64,000 nt of DNA from Leptospira gomenensis. GTDB lineage: Bacteria > Spirochaetota > Leptospiria > Leptospirales > Leptospiraceae. The stretch spans positions 101,001 to 165,000 of the forward strand of contig NZ_RQFA01000073.1 of assembly GCF_004770155.1 (NCBI RefSeq), in the 5' to 3' direction. Shown one piece after another: positions 21,275 to 30,964 of the stretch (position 1 is the stretch's first letter; each line of letters opens with the position of its first letter). Both the position numbers and the translations under genes were made by a program. Below the pieces are notes generated by a model. The model saw only the letters and a list, made by a program, of their open reading frames with translations, was not told where the DNA came from and did no database searches.

Positions 21275-23554
21275 ATGACTACTCTCCTTTTATTTCTCTT
21301 CGGTCTTTTGTCCGCCGGCGCCGGCGCTTACACTCTTTTTAGGGAGAAGCCCGCGTCGAAGGATTCCGACTCATCTTCCGTTCCCGGAAAAGGAGGAATT
21401 CCAGGGAGCGACCCCGGTTCGGGGAAGGGAAGTTTTTCGCGGGAAGATCGAGGCAAGGAAATTCCCGTTTCTCCGGGTTCTCCCGTGGGAACTCCCCCTT
21501 CTTCGAGCGCGGGAGGGGAAGGAGGAGCTTCCGTCGGTGGCGGATACGGTGTTCCGACCGGGGAGCGAAGACCGGAGTCGAAGCTCGATTCTACAGATAC
21601 AAAATCCCACAAAGATCAATTTCCCGGTCTTCGGAAAAAACCCAAACTCGATCTCAAGCATAAGGTTGACGATATCATTCGGACGAATTCTAAATTCGCC
21701 AATCATAGGCGTCCCTTGATCAACGCGGAAGCGCTGGTTGATAAGGAAAGTTACAACGGCGCATTAGAAATTTATAAAAGAACAAAGGCAAGGGTTCCGG
21801 ATCAAGAGATTCAGGAGAAGATCCAAGAGAATATCGACCAAATCCAAGCTCATCTGGAAAACGACGAAGAGGAAGTTTATCGGCCGGAAAATTATGACGG
21901 ACCTCCGATTCCTCTGGGTGATTTAGTTCGAGCGATCAAAGACATCAGCGAATCGTTAGGAGACACCATCTCGAAAGGTTTTGGGAATCCGATTTCCCTT
22001 CCAGGTTCGCCGTTTGATCCTGGAGCGATTCCCGGTCCTCCGACATCTTCGGGGAGTTTTCCCTCCGGTCCGGTTTCCTATCATGTTTTTAGTCCTGGTC
22101 CTGCTTTCCCTCCGGGGAGTATTCCTCCGACAGGGGCAGGCTCCGGCGCGGGTTCGGGGGGCGGCGGGGATGTCGGACCTGTCTCTTTTCTTCCCTCGTT
22201 CCCGGGTGCGGGAGGAGGGGCTTCCGGCGGGGGAGCAAGTGGAGCCGGTGGTGTAGGATCTCCTTCTTCCGATCCTTTCGGAGGGGACGGCTTTCCCAGT
22301 GATGATTTTTCCGGAGGAGATGCGGGAACTCCGTCTTCTCGCGGATCCGCCGGCGGCTTTTCCGGGGCGGGAACTCCCGGAAGCGCTTCCGGAGGTGGTG
22401 GCCCGCGCGGTGGGAGCCCTGGTCCCGGCGGAAGTGGCGGTGTAGGATCTCCTTTCGATGATGGATCGGGCGGCGTCGATGCGGGAACTCCCCCGCGGAA
22501 CGATTTTCGAGAATACCTGGATCCGAACGCAATGGATCTTCCGGAAGATACGTTTTTTTCGGAAGAGTGGGACAAATTCAAAGACCTTCCTCTGGTCGAT
22601 CGCAGAACCGGAGAAAGCCGTCGATCCGGAGGAGAGCGACGAGGTCAGGATCCCAATCGAAACGATCGTCGAAAAGGGGACGATCGCCGCAAAGAGGATC
22701 TCTTTCAACTCAGGGACGATTACCTCAAACAAAAGGAAGAACAGAAAAAACGGGAAAGAGCGGAGGCTCCTCCCGAACCGCAGCAGACCCTCGAACCGGC
22801 GGATATGGATTGGCCGGAAACTCCTCCGCGGGACGACTTGCCCCCTTTTCTGGCTCCGGTCGTTCCGAAAATCGAACTCGTACCGATCCGTCTTCCGGAT
22901 CCTGAGGATAAAACCGTTCGTCCTGAAACGGAACCTCCCCCTCCCACCTCAGCGCCGTTAGGCGAACTCAAGCTGGAAACTGCGGCCCCGGCCGACGGGG
23001 CGACGAAGGACGTTACTCCGGTAGAACTTCCTAAAATAGGACTTCCTGATCCAGTCTATCAGAAAACCGACGAAGCCGTACCGGAAATTCCGCACCTGGC
23101 TTCGCCCGGAGCCGGAGAGGACGAAGCTCCCGAAATAGAGTTGGTCGAAGGGGGTTTGGAGCCGTTCGGAGAGGAACAAGAGGATTCGGGAGAAGAATCC
23201 GGCACAGGACCGAAGGAAGAGGAGCCCCGTATGATCCACGGGATCCTCGAACTCAAACCTCCGGAAGTGGACGACGCGCCCTTTTTGACATTGACGTACG
23301 ACTTCGGAAAAATTCCTCACGCGTTTAAACTTTCGAAGAATTATAGTATTATGGAATACTCATACTATAAGTACAAACCGATGCTGGTCAAAGCGCAGGA
23401 ATTCGCGCGCAGAAAAATGCTCAAAAACGCGCTCAACTATTACCGTGTGATCAAATCGCAGAACATTCCGCCCGAATTGAGAAAGATGATCAACCGCAAC
23501 ATCAAGGATATCACCGAATTTATGGAAAAATATCTGATGGCCAAGGGCGGTTGA
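21275..23554 (+). CDS. Gly/Pro-rich membrane-anchored protein with TPR-like ends
   Basis: 759 residues. An N-terminal hydrophobic helix (TLLLFLFGLLSAGAGAY) is probably an uncleaved anchor. Residues 25-110 are disordered and Gly/Ser/Pro-rich. At about 130-205 lies a helical TPR-like module (LVDKESYNGALEIYKRTKA). Residues about 245-410 are an extreme Gly/Ser/Pro/Phe low-complexity tract. At about 437-472 there is a basic cluster built on repeated DRR/ERR motifs (VDRRTGESRR, DRRKGDDRRKED), and then an acidic Pro/Glu-rich region. The last 100 residues form a second helical module (EFARRKMLKNALNYYRVIKS). The family is unknown. The architecture suggests a scaffold spanning an envelope compartment or cytoplasmic face, with folded modules joined by long flexible linkers. 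Confidence 0.75.
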   Translation: MTTLLLFLFGLLSAGAGAYTLFREKPASKDSDSSSVPGKGGIPGSDPGSGKGSFSREDRGKEIPVSPGSPVGTPPSSSAGGEGGASVGGGYGVPTGERRPESKLDSTDTKSHKDQFPGLRKKPKLDLKHKVDDIIRTNSKFANHRRPLINAEALVDKESYNGALEIYKRTKARVPDQEIQEKIQENIDQIQAHLENDEEEVYRPENYDGPPIPLGDLVRAIKDISESLGDTISKGFGNPISLPGSPFDPGAIPGPPTSSGSFPSGPVSYHVFSPGPAFPPGSIPPTGAGSGAGSGGGGDVGPVSFLPSFPGAGGGASGGGASGAGGVGSPSSDPFGGDGFPSDDFSGGDAGTPSSRGSAGGFSGAGTPGSASGGGGPRGGSPGPGGSGGVGSPFDDGSGGVDAGTPPRNDFREYLDPNAMDLPEDTFFSEEWDKFKDLPLVDRRTGESRRSGGERRGQDPNRNDRRKGDDRRKEDLFQLRDDYLKQKEEQKKRERAEAPPEPQQTLEPADMDWPETPPRDDLPPFLAPVVPKIELVPIRLPDPEDKTVRPETEPPPPTSAPLGELKLETAAPADGATKDVTPVELPKIGLPDPVYQKTDEAVPEIPHLASPGAGEDEAPEIELVEGGLEPFGEEQEDSGEESGTGPKEEEPRMIHGILELKPPEVDDAPFLTLTYDFGKIPHAFKLSKNYSIMEYSYYKYKPMLVKAQEFARRKMLKNALNYYRVIKSQNIPPELRKMINRNIKDITEFMEKYLMAKGG

Positions 23555-23577
23555 TCCGTCTTCCCGATTCCCCTTTT

Positions 23578-24654
23578 TTAGTATTTTGTAGAAAGATCCT
23601 TGCCGCTTTCCGGAGAACTTTCCAGGGAAAAATATCGATGGATGTTGAACCCGATCGTCCAATCCTTTTTGTCGTAGTCGTAGTCCGCACCACGCAATAA
23701 CTGAGTGTGCGCTATCGTCCGACTGTTCGTGACGAAAAACTGAAACACGTGCCCTCCCGTCTCGAAATCCACTCCGAAACTCAAAGGAACGGACATGTAT
23801 TCGACAGGTTTGGAAAGAAGGATATTGTTGATTACCGCATCGATCGTTCTTCCTCTTGCGATGAGGTCGTTTATCTCCGAGGAGGTGAATTCAGTTCCGT
23901 TGAGTTTTGTCTTTCTGTCCTCGGCTTCGTACGATTCCCCGATATAATCCCGTTTAGGCGAAAGGATCGTTCCGAAAGTGAAATCCAATCTCTTAAAGAC
24001 GTGAATCCGGAACGAAACGTCCAAGCCGGCACGATCGTTAGAAAGACGGTCCTTTACAAAATTACGATGTACGAATATAGGAGACAGCTGCAAAGAGAAC
24101 ACGTCTCCGAAACGACGGGAAATCAAAAACGAAGCCAACATACTTTGACGATCCCGGTCGGTCAGTTCGTACGTGTTCCATTTTTTTTCCAATTCGGAAT
24201 CCAAAACACCGGAACCCGTGGAGGGGCGAAGATAAGGACCGTAGAACCGTTTTTGTTCCTCCGTTTCCTGTCCGAAAACCCCGAAAAAACTCACCGTAAC
24301 GGGAAAGGAGGAATCCTGGGTCAAAAGACGAACCTTGCCGCGGGCCTCGTATGTTTTCTGAAAGGAGGTTCTTGCGACTCCGACCGTGATCCGATCGGTG
24401 ATTCCGTAATCCAAGGAAAGTTGCGTGTTGGCTCCGTTGTCCAAACCCAAAAAATCGTAGGAAGCGGCTTTGGCGTTTCCGAATCTGTGATTGATCCGAA
24501 AATCCAAACCTTGTTTTCCCACGTCTTCGGTGCTCGGCATATGAATCAAACTGCTTCCTAAAAATGCGGACTTTCTTTGTTCCTGCGCGGAAAGGCCGAA
24601 GACGTAAAAACACACGAATAGAAATACGACGATCGTTCTACACGACTTCTTCAT
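23578..24654 (-). CDS. DUF5777-like outer-membrane beta-barrel protein
   Basis: 358 residues from ATG 24654, which overlaps the upstream YceI stop (ATGA); an in-frame ATG 24669 is less likely. A signal peptide ([17 protein letters not shown]) precedes a strand-rich body. [20 protein letters not shown] and [10 protein letters not shown] near the N terminus, [19 protein letters not shown] and [20 protein letters not shown] are characteristic of the DUF5777 barrel family. It ends without a terminal aromatic residue. This is the last gene of a three-gene minus-strand operon with a CXXCH protein and a YceI-like protein. A role in moving or sensing redox-active or lipid molecules is only inferred from that company. 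Confidence 0.75.
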   Translation of the reverse strand: MKKSCRTIVVFLFVCFYVFGLSAQEQRKSAFLGSSLIHMPSTEDVGKQGLDFRINHRFGNAKAASYDFLGLDNGANTQLSLDYGITDRITVGVARTSFQKTYEARGKVRLLTQDSSFPVTVSFFGVFGQETEEQKRFYGPYLRPSTGSGVLDSELEKKWNTYELTDRDRQSMLASFLISRRFGDVFSLQLSPIFVHRNFVKDRLSNDRAGLDVSFRIHVFKRLDFTFGTILSPKRDYIGESYEAEDRKTKLNGTEFTSSEINDLIARGRTIDAVINNILLSKPVEYMSVPLSFGVDFETGGHVFQFFVTNSRTIAHTQLLRGADYDYDKKDWTIGFNIHRYFSLESSPESGKDLSTKY

Positions 24655-25226
24655 TCTTTCCGAGTCCATAGGATCGAAGTTTCTATTTTGATCTTCTCGT
24701 TCAGTTTAAGAATTACGAGTTTCGGAATTTCTATTTTAAAATCGGTGAGAAGGATTTCGAAATCCGCGCGGACCAACAGATCCTTTTCCCGTTCCTCGAA
24801 ACTTCCCTGAACTCGGAGATTCTTTTTGACGACGCCGTGTAACGTAAAATCTCCTTCCACTACGACCGTTTTGGAAGCTCGGTCGTAACGTACGATCGAA
24901 CCGTGAAACGTCGCCGCGGGGAAACGATCCGTTTCCAGATAATTCTCGTGCATGTGCCCGTTCATCAGTTTGTTCGGAACGTTGAGGTCGTTTAGATCCG
25001 CGTTGACAAAGAATTTTTTGGTTTTTAGATCGGCTTTTCCTTCGGCTTTATGCAGGATTCCGCGGATCGTTTCCTGCGGAGCCTCGCTTAAAAAACGGAT
25101 TTCTGCTTCTTTAACCGTCCATTCCTCCGCGTCTTTTTTTTGAGCGGAAAGATCCGCGGACGGAACCGTCCGCGTAAGAGAAACAAGAATTAGTAAAAAA
25201 TAATATATAAATTTTCTAAAATTCAA
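24651..25226 (-). CDS. YceI-like exported lipid-binding protein
   Basis: 191 residues. I chose TTG 25226: it overlaps the upstream TGA (TTGA) and follows AAGGAG by seven bases, and it puts the signal peptide ([19 protein letters not shown]) at the N terminus. The frame is open further upstream, but that would pass through the preceding gene. The mature domain has the YceI order: a strand with [30 protein letters not shown], an [21 protein letters not shown] segment (split here by the anchor motif NYLETDRFP) and the later [13 protein letters not shown]. YceI proteins are periplasmic lipocalin-like carriers of isoprenoid chains. Position between a cytochrome-like protein and a barrel fits a periplasmic carrier. 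Confidence 0.85.
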   Translation of the reverse strand: MNFRKFIYYFLLILVSLTRTVPSADLSAQKKDAEEWTVKEAEIRFLSEAPQETIRGILHKAEGKADLKTKKFFVNADLNDLNVPNKLMNGHMHENYLETDRFPAATFHGSIVRYDRASKTVVVEGDFTLHGVVKKNLRVQGSFEEREKDLLVRADFEILLTDFKIEIPKLVILKLNEKIKIETSILWTRKE

Positions 25227-25651
25227 GGATTGGCTCCTTTTTGGATCCAACAGAAAACAGCCTTGTTGATGTCGTTGTTGTTGAATACTCTCATCGAACC
25301 GGTGTTGATCTTCTGAAAGAGAAGGCTACTCTGCGGATTTCCGGCTACGACTCTGTTTAGAACCGCCGTATAAGAAGTGACGTCGAAACCGGCGTTCGCA
25401 TTTCCCGGATTATGGCAATTGGAACAAGTTCCCGAAATCCCCGAAGCGCCTAACGTAGCAAAGGTGGGAGCCGGATCGGTGCAATCCGCGGCGGAAAGTT
25501 CCTTTAACGGAGTGGAACCTCCGAGAAGATAACCCAGGCTTTTCAGAGTTTCCTCTTCGTCCGAACTTTTTTTGTTCTGACAATCCTGAAACGAAACCGC
25601 GAAAAAAATCGCGAGTACGGCGACGAATACGAATTTTTGAACTGTTTGCAT
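25223..25651 (-). CDS. Exported CXXCH (cytochrome c-like) protein
   Basis: 142 residues from ATG 25651. The signal segment [18 protein letters not shown] ends at a Cys that could be lipidated, though Asp at -1 is not a normal lipobox. The motif CSNCH is a c-type haem-binding site; INTGSMRV near the C terminus could provide a Met axial ligand. A later Cys ([10 protein letters not shown]) and the pattern [16 protein letters not shown] match small cytochrome-like domains that occur in surface proteins ('planctomycete cytochrome C' type). It is the first gene of an operon with YceI-like and DUF5777-like genes, with four-base overlaps throughout. Confidence 0.75.
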   Translation of the reverse strand: MQTVQKFVFVAVLAIFFAVSFQDCQNKKSSDEEETLKSLGYLLGGSTPLKELSAADCTDPAPTFATLGASGISGTCSNCHNPGNANAGFDVTSYTAVLNRVVAGNPQSSLLFQKINTGSMRVFNNNDINKAVFCWIQKGANP

Positions 25652-25857
25652 ACTTTTCCTCGATATGTACCTTTCGGTGAATTTTACCTAAATCGAATTT
25701 ACCAACTCCTGTAAAATCAAAAATAAACCGATTCCAATTCTTTGGTATCCGAACGAACTGCAACGAATCCGGAAGATTCACGTTTTTCAAAACAACAGGC
25801 GATCTCGGTGGACGAGGATTCCGCAGTTACGAATCTGTAACAAACCGGACTTCCGAC

Positions 25858-26502
25858 ATGTTACCCGAACTACAAACCACGTATTTTTTCGATCATCAAT
25901 CCGAGGAGGTTCTTTCTTTCGTGCGTAGATTCACTTCGTCGGAAGGAACTCCTTTGGAAAATTTAAAAGCACTGTATTTGGGCGTTCGGGACGGGATCCG
26001 TTATAATCCGTACGATTTTACGGATCGGAAAGAGGCGTATCGTGCGAGCGCAATCGCCATCGGCAGACAAAATTATTGTATTCCTAAATCTCTTCTGTTC
26101 GCGGCCGGCGCGAGAACCTTGGGTTTTCCGTCTAAGATCGGTTTTGCGGACGTGGTCAATCATTTAGCGAGCGAACGTTTGGTGCGCTATTTGGGAACGT
26201 CCGTTTTTGCGTTCCACGGATATGCGGAAGTTTTGATCGACGGTGTTTGGATCAAAGCGACTCCGGTGTTCGATGCGGAGTTGTGTCTCCGGTTCGGGGT
26301 TCCACCTTTGGACTTCGACGGTTCCCAAGACAACGTATTTCATTCCTTCGATTCGAAAGGGCGGAAGTTTATGGAATACATCGCCTATCGCGGAGTATTC
26401 GACGACTTTCCGTTCGACTACGTGATCCGAGGAATCCAGGAGTATTATCCGAACGTGCAAGGTTTTTCAGGAGATCTGAGAAACGAAACCCCTCTCGTCT
26501 GA
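25858..26502 (+). CDS. Transglutaminase-like cysteine peptidase domain protein
   Basis: 214 residues from ATG 25858, no signal peptide. The transglutaminase-like core is visible: Cys in NYCIPKSLLFAAGARTLG, His in FAFHGYAEVLIDGVWIKA, and Asp in TPVFDAEL, in the correct order for a Cys-His-Asp triad. The ahead-lying GVRDGIRYNPYDF is the usual opening of the domain. Such proteins hydrolyse or transfer amide bonds; the substrate here is unknown. It stands alone, followed by a long gap. Confidence 0.8.
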   Translation: MLPELQTTYFFDHQSEEVLSFVRRFTSSEGTPLENLKALYLGVRDGIRYNPYDFTDRKEAYRASAIAIGRQNYCIPKSLLFAAGARTLGFPSKIGFADVVNHLASERLVRYLGTSVFAFHGYAEVLIDGVWIKATPVFDAELCLRFGVPPLDFDGSQDNVFHSFDSKGRKFMEYIAYRGVFDDFPFDYVIRGIQEYYPNVQGFSGDLRNETPLV

Positions 26503-26946
26503 GCATTTCGGTTTAGTTTATTAAAGCGAACTGTATAGGCGGAGTTGTACGAGAGAGCAAAGAGTGCGAGATCCTCGTTCTCGTTTCGTCGGTTCTTCGA
26601 AAACAAATTCTAAGATGAGCGCTTCTTCACATTGTTTCCTCGGAAAGACTTTGTTTCCGTTCGTGTTCGTTTTCTTTTGGATCGTTCCATATTATAATCG
26701 TGATTCGTTTTTTATAGAATTTATCGTTTCTTAATTCCGGTTTTCCTTTAGAATCTATGTCATCGACGGAGGTTCATATCGGAATTCGAAACGAACCTCG
26801 ATTCCGAACTTGATGCCTTTCGAATGAAAACGAGACAGAATTTGTTTATCATTCGAAAGCGTTCCGACTTGCTGAAAGGTTCATCATTTTGTTAAAAGAC
26901 TTGACTGATTGCGAAAAAAAGTTACCGTTGAGTGCTTCAAAAATAT
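26503..26946. other. Intergenic region, no gene supported
   Basis: 444 bases. A short hydrophobic open frame starts at ATG 26616 (about 39 residues) but has no ribosome binding site. An interrupted inverted repeat TCGGAAT...ATTCCGA lies near 26779-26806. Neither can be given a function. Confidence 0.4.
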
Positions 26947-28671
26947 ATGAAACGTATCTACAGAATCATACAAAGGTTGGGAATTCGTAAGAAGCTGATG
27001 TTGCTTTTCGGTTCGGTGATCGTTCCGATCACCCTCTTGACCGCCTTGGCGTTGTCCAACGTCAAGGCTCGGATCAACGACATCGAGTCCATTTACCAGG
27101 ATCGAGTTATTCCTTTAAAACAGCTGAAAAAAATCTCGGATCTTTATGCGATCTTTATCGTGGACTGCGTGCATAAAGTGAGAAGCGGTCAATTCACTCC
27201 AGAAGAAGGCGTTCAAAACTTGGATACGGCGACGCAGGGAATCGAGGCCGAGTGGAAGTCCTATTCCTCCACACGTCTCGTATCCGAAGAGGCGGAGATC
27301 ATTCGACAATTGAATCCTCTCTTTCAGGCTTCCAACGAGGCCGTACAGGAGGCGAGGGATCTGATGCTTCGAAAAGATTACGAAGGGCTCGGAATTTTCG
27401 CGGAACGGAAATTGTATCCCCGGATCGATCCGGTGACTTCTAAGATCGAGGAGTTGATCCAGCTTCAATTGAAAATTACGGATTCGATTTATCTTCGTGC
27501 CGAAAAGGAATACAAAGCCGGCTGGTTCGTTTTTATTCTTCTTTCCGGGATCACGCTTACTTATATACTTTTCATTTCCATAATTTATTCGATCCGATTG
27601 GTGCGCGGTTTGAATTCGGTACGGGATTCCATCGTAAACGCGGACTTTTCGCATCCCATTTCGGTGGAAGAGGACGATCAGAAAAAGGACGAACTTTATC
27701 TTCTTCTGATTTCGTTCCGGAATTTCCAATCCAAACTCAAGACGATGCTCGAAACCATCCTGAATTTTTCCGAACATATCGTCGTTTCCTCCGAACAACT
27801 TTCCAAATCGGCGGATCACCTTTCTTCTAACGCACAATCGGAGTCGGCATCCATCGAGGAAATTTCCGCTTCGGTCGAGGAGATTTCCTCAGGGATGGAA
27901 TACGTTAACCGAAACGCCGAATCGCAGTATTCCCTGATCTCGTCCTTCAGCGGAGAAATGCGCGAATTGGAAGGAATGATCAACACAGTCAGCGAAGCGG
28001 TTCAGATTTCACTCGAAAAAATTTCGGAGATGTATCGTAAGACCGATACCGGCAAAAAAACGATGGGAGATCTTTCCGAAAGTATGGGTAAGATCGAGGG
28101 AAGTTCCGTCGAAATGCAATCCATCACGGCGATCATCAAGGAAATTTCGGAAAAGGTTAACTTGTTGGCGCTCAACGCGGCGATCGAAGCGGCTAGGGCG
28201 GGCGAACATGGAAGAGGTTTTGCGGTCGTAGCGAGCGAGATTACGAGACTCGCGGAACAGACGGATTCGAGCGCCAAAACGATCGAGGAGTTGATCAAAA
28301 CCAGCAACGCGGAAATCGAAACGGGCCGGGGAATCGTGGAAAATTCCGTTCGGGTCTACGCGGAAATTTTGGGTGGTTTGGAGCAGTTGAAGGATTCTTC
28401 CAATCAAATCGTGGCGACTATGGGCTTACAACAGGAGAAAAAAGAAACGATCCGTTCCGGCGTGGATCAAGTGGATTCCAAATCCGCGGAAATCAGGAAC
28501 TCGGTTCAGGAACAGAAAATTGCGATCACCGAAACCGGTAGTGCGGTTTCCAATATTTCGGTCACGGTGCAGAATAGCGCGGCGAATTCGGAAGAAATCG
28601 CGGGAAGTGCGGTAAACCTTTTGCAGATCGCGAAAAATCTTCAAGAGACGGTCAGCTTTTTGAAGAGATGA
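26947..28671 (+). CDS. Methyl-accepting chemotaxis protein
   Basis: 574 residues from ATG 26947 (GTG 26932 is an alternative; neither has a clear ribosome binding site). A first membrane helix ([20 protein letters not shown]), a periplasmic helical sensor of about 150 residues of the four-helix-bundle type, a second helix ([19 protein letters not shown]), then a HAMP-like segment and a long signalling coiled coil. The hairpin tip reads [18 protein letters not shown] followed by [19 protein letters not shown], the conserved CheA/CheW contact region. It senses an unknown ligand and controls flagellar rotation through CheA. No other chemotaxis gene is adjacent, so it is an orphan receptor. Confidence 0.9.
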   Translation: MKRIYRIIQRLGIRKKLMLLFGSVIVPITLLTALALSNVKARINDIESIYQDRVIPLKQLKKISDLYAIFIVDCVHKVRSGQFTPEEGVQNLDTATQGIEAEWKSYSSTRLVSEEAEIIRQLNPLFQASNEAVQEARDLMLRKDYEGLGIFAERKLYPRIDPVTSKIEELIQLQLKITDSIYLRAEKEYKAGWFVFILLSGITLTYILFISIIYSIRLVRGLNSVRDSIVNADFSHPISVEEDDQKKDELYLLLISFRNFQSKLKTMLETILNFSEHIVVSSEQLSKSADHLSSNAQSESASIEEISASVEEISSGMEYVNRNAESQYSLISSFSGEMRELEGMINTVSEAVQISLEKISEMYRKTDTGKKTMGDLSESMGKIEGSSVEMQSITAIIKEISEKVNLLALNAAIEAARAGEHGRGFAVVASEITRLAEQTDSSAKTIEELIKTSNAEIETGRGIVENSVRVYAEILGGLEQLKDSSNQIVATMGLQQEKKETIRSGVDQVDSKSAEIRNSVQEQKIAITETGSAVSNISVTVQNSAANSEEIAGSAVNLLQIAKNLQETVSFLKR

Positions 28672-28807
28672 TTTTTGTTAAACGACATTATCGTTTCGAG
28701 ATATAGTTTCTCGTTTTCGAGTTTGTCGTTACTTGAGTCTCGATTCGTTTCTCGTTTTTCCAAAAGAATACGGTTTATTCAAAAACGATCCCGCTCGGTT
28801 TGTTGGA

Positions 28808-29698
28808 ATGGTTATGGGCTTTTGTTGGAAAAAAATTTCACTCCGAATCCTCCGACGGTTTGCGACGGCTTTTTTTTTGTCGGTTTCGTTTGCGGTTGTT
28901 AACTGCAAAACCGAAGATTCCCGGAGATTTACGGAAGATCTTTTGTTGTTCGGAGCCGCTTTCAATTCCGCTCAGTGTTCTCCTTCCGCCGACTCGGTTA
29001 GAACGGGACCCAAACGGAGCTTTGTTACTTCCTTCGAGTCCGTTTCCGATTTTTCGGACTTTTATATCGTTCCGCAGAATTACCACGGAAGTTGTTCCCA
29101 CGATCTTTCTTCCGAACAGGTTCGGTCGGGGGCGAAGTCTCATAAAGGCTGGGTTTATTCTTCCTACGTTTCCGAAAATCCGTTTGTGAACAACAACCAT
29201 CGCGGTTATCCGACCATTCAACTGGACAAGACTTCCGGCGGAAGATTTGTTACTCCCGTGCTGATTACGATGAACGTCTGGCTGGATATGAATCTTCGCG
29301 AAATGTCCCCCGAAAACGAGTGGTTCAGTTTTGCGACCATCACGGACGATTCCTCCGACGTTTGGAGCAGTCCGGTTCTTGTGAATTTGAGTTACGAAGG
29401 TTTTGTACATCTCATGCACGTTCCGTGGGCGGGCGGAAAACAAACCACGTTCCAAACAAGTACGCTTTTATTTCCAAAATCAGAATGGGTGGAATTGAAG
29501 ATCTATCTGGATTTTTCCAATCCGGAAGGGGTCGTTCGGGTTTGGCAGAACGGAATCCTCGTTTCGGAAGCGAAGGTTTATTGTAGGAAAAATGCGATCT
29601 CCCAATTGCATTTCGGTTTATATGCGCCTCCTACGGTTTCTTCGGGAAGTATCTACAACGACGATTTGCGGATCGAGGAAGTGGACGGAACTCCGTAA
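28808..29698 (+). CDS. Predicted lipoprotein with concanavalin-like jelly-roll domain
   Basis: 296 residues from ATG 28808 (ATG 28814 equally possible). The signal segment FATAFFLSVSFAVVNCK ends in a spirochaetal-type lipobox. The mature protein begins with a Cys-containing linker and continues with a beta-rich domain. Strands such as TPVLITMNVWLDM, WVELKIYLDFSNPEG and VVRVWQNGILVSEAKVY, and a final ISQLHFGLYAPPTVSSGSIY, resemble the jelly-roll fold of polysaccharide lyases and laminin-G-like domains. The fold suggests carbohydrate binding or cleavage at the cell surface; catalytic residues cannot be assigned. Reliability is good for the lipoprotein call and moderate for the fold. Confidence 0.7.
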   Translation: MVMGFCWKKISLRILRRFATAFFLSVSFAVVNCKTEDSRRFTEDLLLFGAAFNSAQCSPSADSVRTGPKRSFVTSFESVSDFSDFYIVPQNYHGSCSHDLSSEQVRSGAKSHKGWVYSSYVSENPFVNNNHRGYPTIQLDKTSGGRFVTPVLITMNVWLDMNLREMSPENEWFSFATITDDSSDVWSSPVLVNLSYEGFVHLMHVPWAGGKQTTFQTSTLLFPKSEWVELKIYLDFSNPEGVVRVWQNGILVSEAKVYCRKNAISQLHFGLYAPPTVSSGSIYNDDLRIEEVDGTP

Positions 29699-29812
29699 TA
29701 CTATGATTTGTGGGAACTCCCCCGCAGAAGTTTCGTTTTCGAAACCGACTTTGCAGAAGCGGAACGTTTTTTTGTCTGAGGCCGGTCTTCCGACCTAATT
29801 TTTTAGAATTAA

Positions 29813-29848
<36 letters not shown>

Positions 29849-29912
29849 CGAGGCTTCCGTGGATACCATGGAAGGGTCTAAGTTTCAAAACAATTCAACA
29901 AGGAGAAATAAA

Positions 29913-30494
29913 ATGCCTCAGGTTACATCCCTCGCACCGGATTTTAAAGCGGAAGCAGTTCTTGGAAAAGAAATTAAGGAAATTAAACTTTCCGATTACA
30001 AAGGAAAGTGGGTGGTACTGTTTTTCTATCCTCTGGACTTTACCTTCGTTTGTCCTACTGAGATCATCGAATACGACAACAAACTTGCCGACTTTAAAAA
30101 ACTCGGAGCGGAAGTGCTCGGGGTTTCGGTGGATTCCGCGTTCACGCACCTTGCTTGGAAAAACACACCGAAGAAGGAAGGCGGAATCGGGGACGTAAAG
30201 TATCCTCTGATCGCGGATTTGACGAAATCCATTTCGAGAGATTACAACGTTCTTACCGATGGCGGGGTGGCTCTGCGCGGAACCTTTATCATCGATCCTG
30301 CTGGAGTGATTCGGCAAGCTACGATCAACGATCTTCCCGTGGGACGTAATATCGACGAAGCGATCCGTTTGATCAAAGCGTTTCAATTCGTGGAAAAACA
30401 CGGAGAAGTATGTCCTGCAAACTGGGACGAAGGAAAGAAAACGATGGTTGCGGATCCGCAAAAATCCAAAGACTATTTCTCCGCCGTGAACTAA
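29913..30494 (+). CDS. ahpC: Typical 2-Cys peroxiredoxin (AhpC/Prx1 family)
   Basis: 193 residues from ATG 29913, preceded by AAGGAG. The peroxidatic Cys is C47 in FTFVCPTEI, and the resolving Cys is C167 in GEVCPANW, the layout of typical 2-Cys peroxiredoxins. [13 protein letters not shown] and the conserved Arg region in the substrate pocket are also present. It reduces hydrogen peroxide and organic peroxides in the cytosol. No AhpF-type reductase is nearby, so thioredoxin is the probable electron donor. A PerR-type box upstream suggests peroxide induction, and a stem-loop follows the gene. Confidence 0.95.
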   Translation: MPQVTSLAPDFKAEAVLGKEIKEIKLSDYKGKWVVLFFYPLDFTFVCPTEIIEYDNKLADFKKLGAEVLGVSVDSAFTHLAWKNTPKKEGGIGDVKYPLIADLTKSISRDYNVLTDGGVALRGTFIIDPAGVIRQATINDLPVGRNIDEAIRLIKAFQFVEKHGEVCPANWDEGKKTMVADPQKSKDYFSAVN

Positions 30495-30522
30495 ATCACC
30501 GACTCGATCGATTTTTTTCCTG

Positions 30523-30550
30523 TCCGCAGACGCAAGTCTGCGGATTCTTG
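30523..30550 (+). terminator. Probable terminator after peroxiredoxin gene
   Basis: A perfect 9-bp stem TCCGCAGAC/GTCTGCGGA with a GCAA tetraloop (30523-30544) begins 28 bases after the stop. The downstream U-tract is weak (TTCTTG), so termination may be partial. Confidence 0.5.
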
Positions 30551-30656
30551 TAAATCGAGTATCCTTGTTCCTTAGGGAATGCCAACGTAGGTTGTGTTTT
30601 GATCCGAACTACACACCATTGTTTTGCAGAGAAACGTCTAATTCTACGGAAGTTCC

Positions 30657-30956
30657 TATGGGTCGGATTGGAAACTTAAGCAACGCTCCCTATGGGTCGG
30701 ATTGGGAAACTTAAGCAACGCTCCCTATGGGTCGGATTGGGAAACTTAAGCAACGCTCCCTATGGGTCGGATTGGGAAACTTAAGCAACGCTCCCTATGG
30801 GTCGGATTGGGAAACTTAAGCAACGCTCCCTATGGGTCGGATTGGGAAACTTAAGCAACGCTCCCTATGGGTCGGATTGGGAAACTTAAGCAACGCTCCC
30901 TATGGGTCGCGATTGGGAAACTCAGCAAATCGCTCCCTATGGGTCGCGATTTAGGA
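30657..30956. repeat. 35-bp tandem repeat array upstream of sufB
   Basis: Units beginning TATGGGTCGGATTGGGAAAC start at 30657, 30691, 30726, 30761, 30796, 30831 and 30866. The first is 34 bases; the others are 35 and practically identical. A divergent, longer unit (30901) and a truncated one (30938) follow. The truncated unit runs into TTAGGAG, the ribosome binding site of sufB. The junction CGCTCCCTAYGGGTCG is shared with the 72-bp array at 55.9 kb. Confidence 0.9.
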
Positions 30957-30964
30957 GAAAAAAG

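Noticed and set aside
21956..22732. Long minus-strand open frames opposite the Gly/Pro-rich gene
   Set aside because: They mirror the GC-rich low-complexity coding strand; composition (Arg/Ser/Thr-rich or Pro-rich) is that of an antisense shadow.
29701..29730. GTGGGAACTCCCCCGC after the jelly-roll lipoprotein as a regulatory site
   Set aside because: It matches the dispersed GTGGGAACTC repeat family and has no partner or symmetry, so it is best read as a lone repeat relative.
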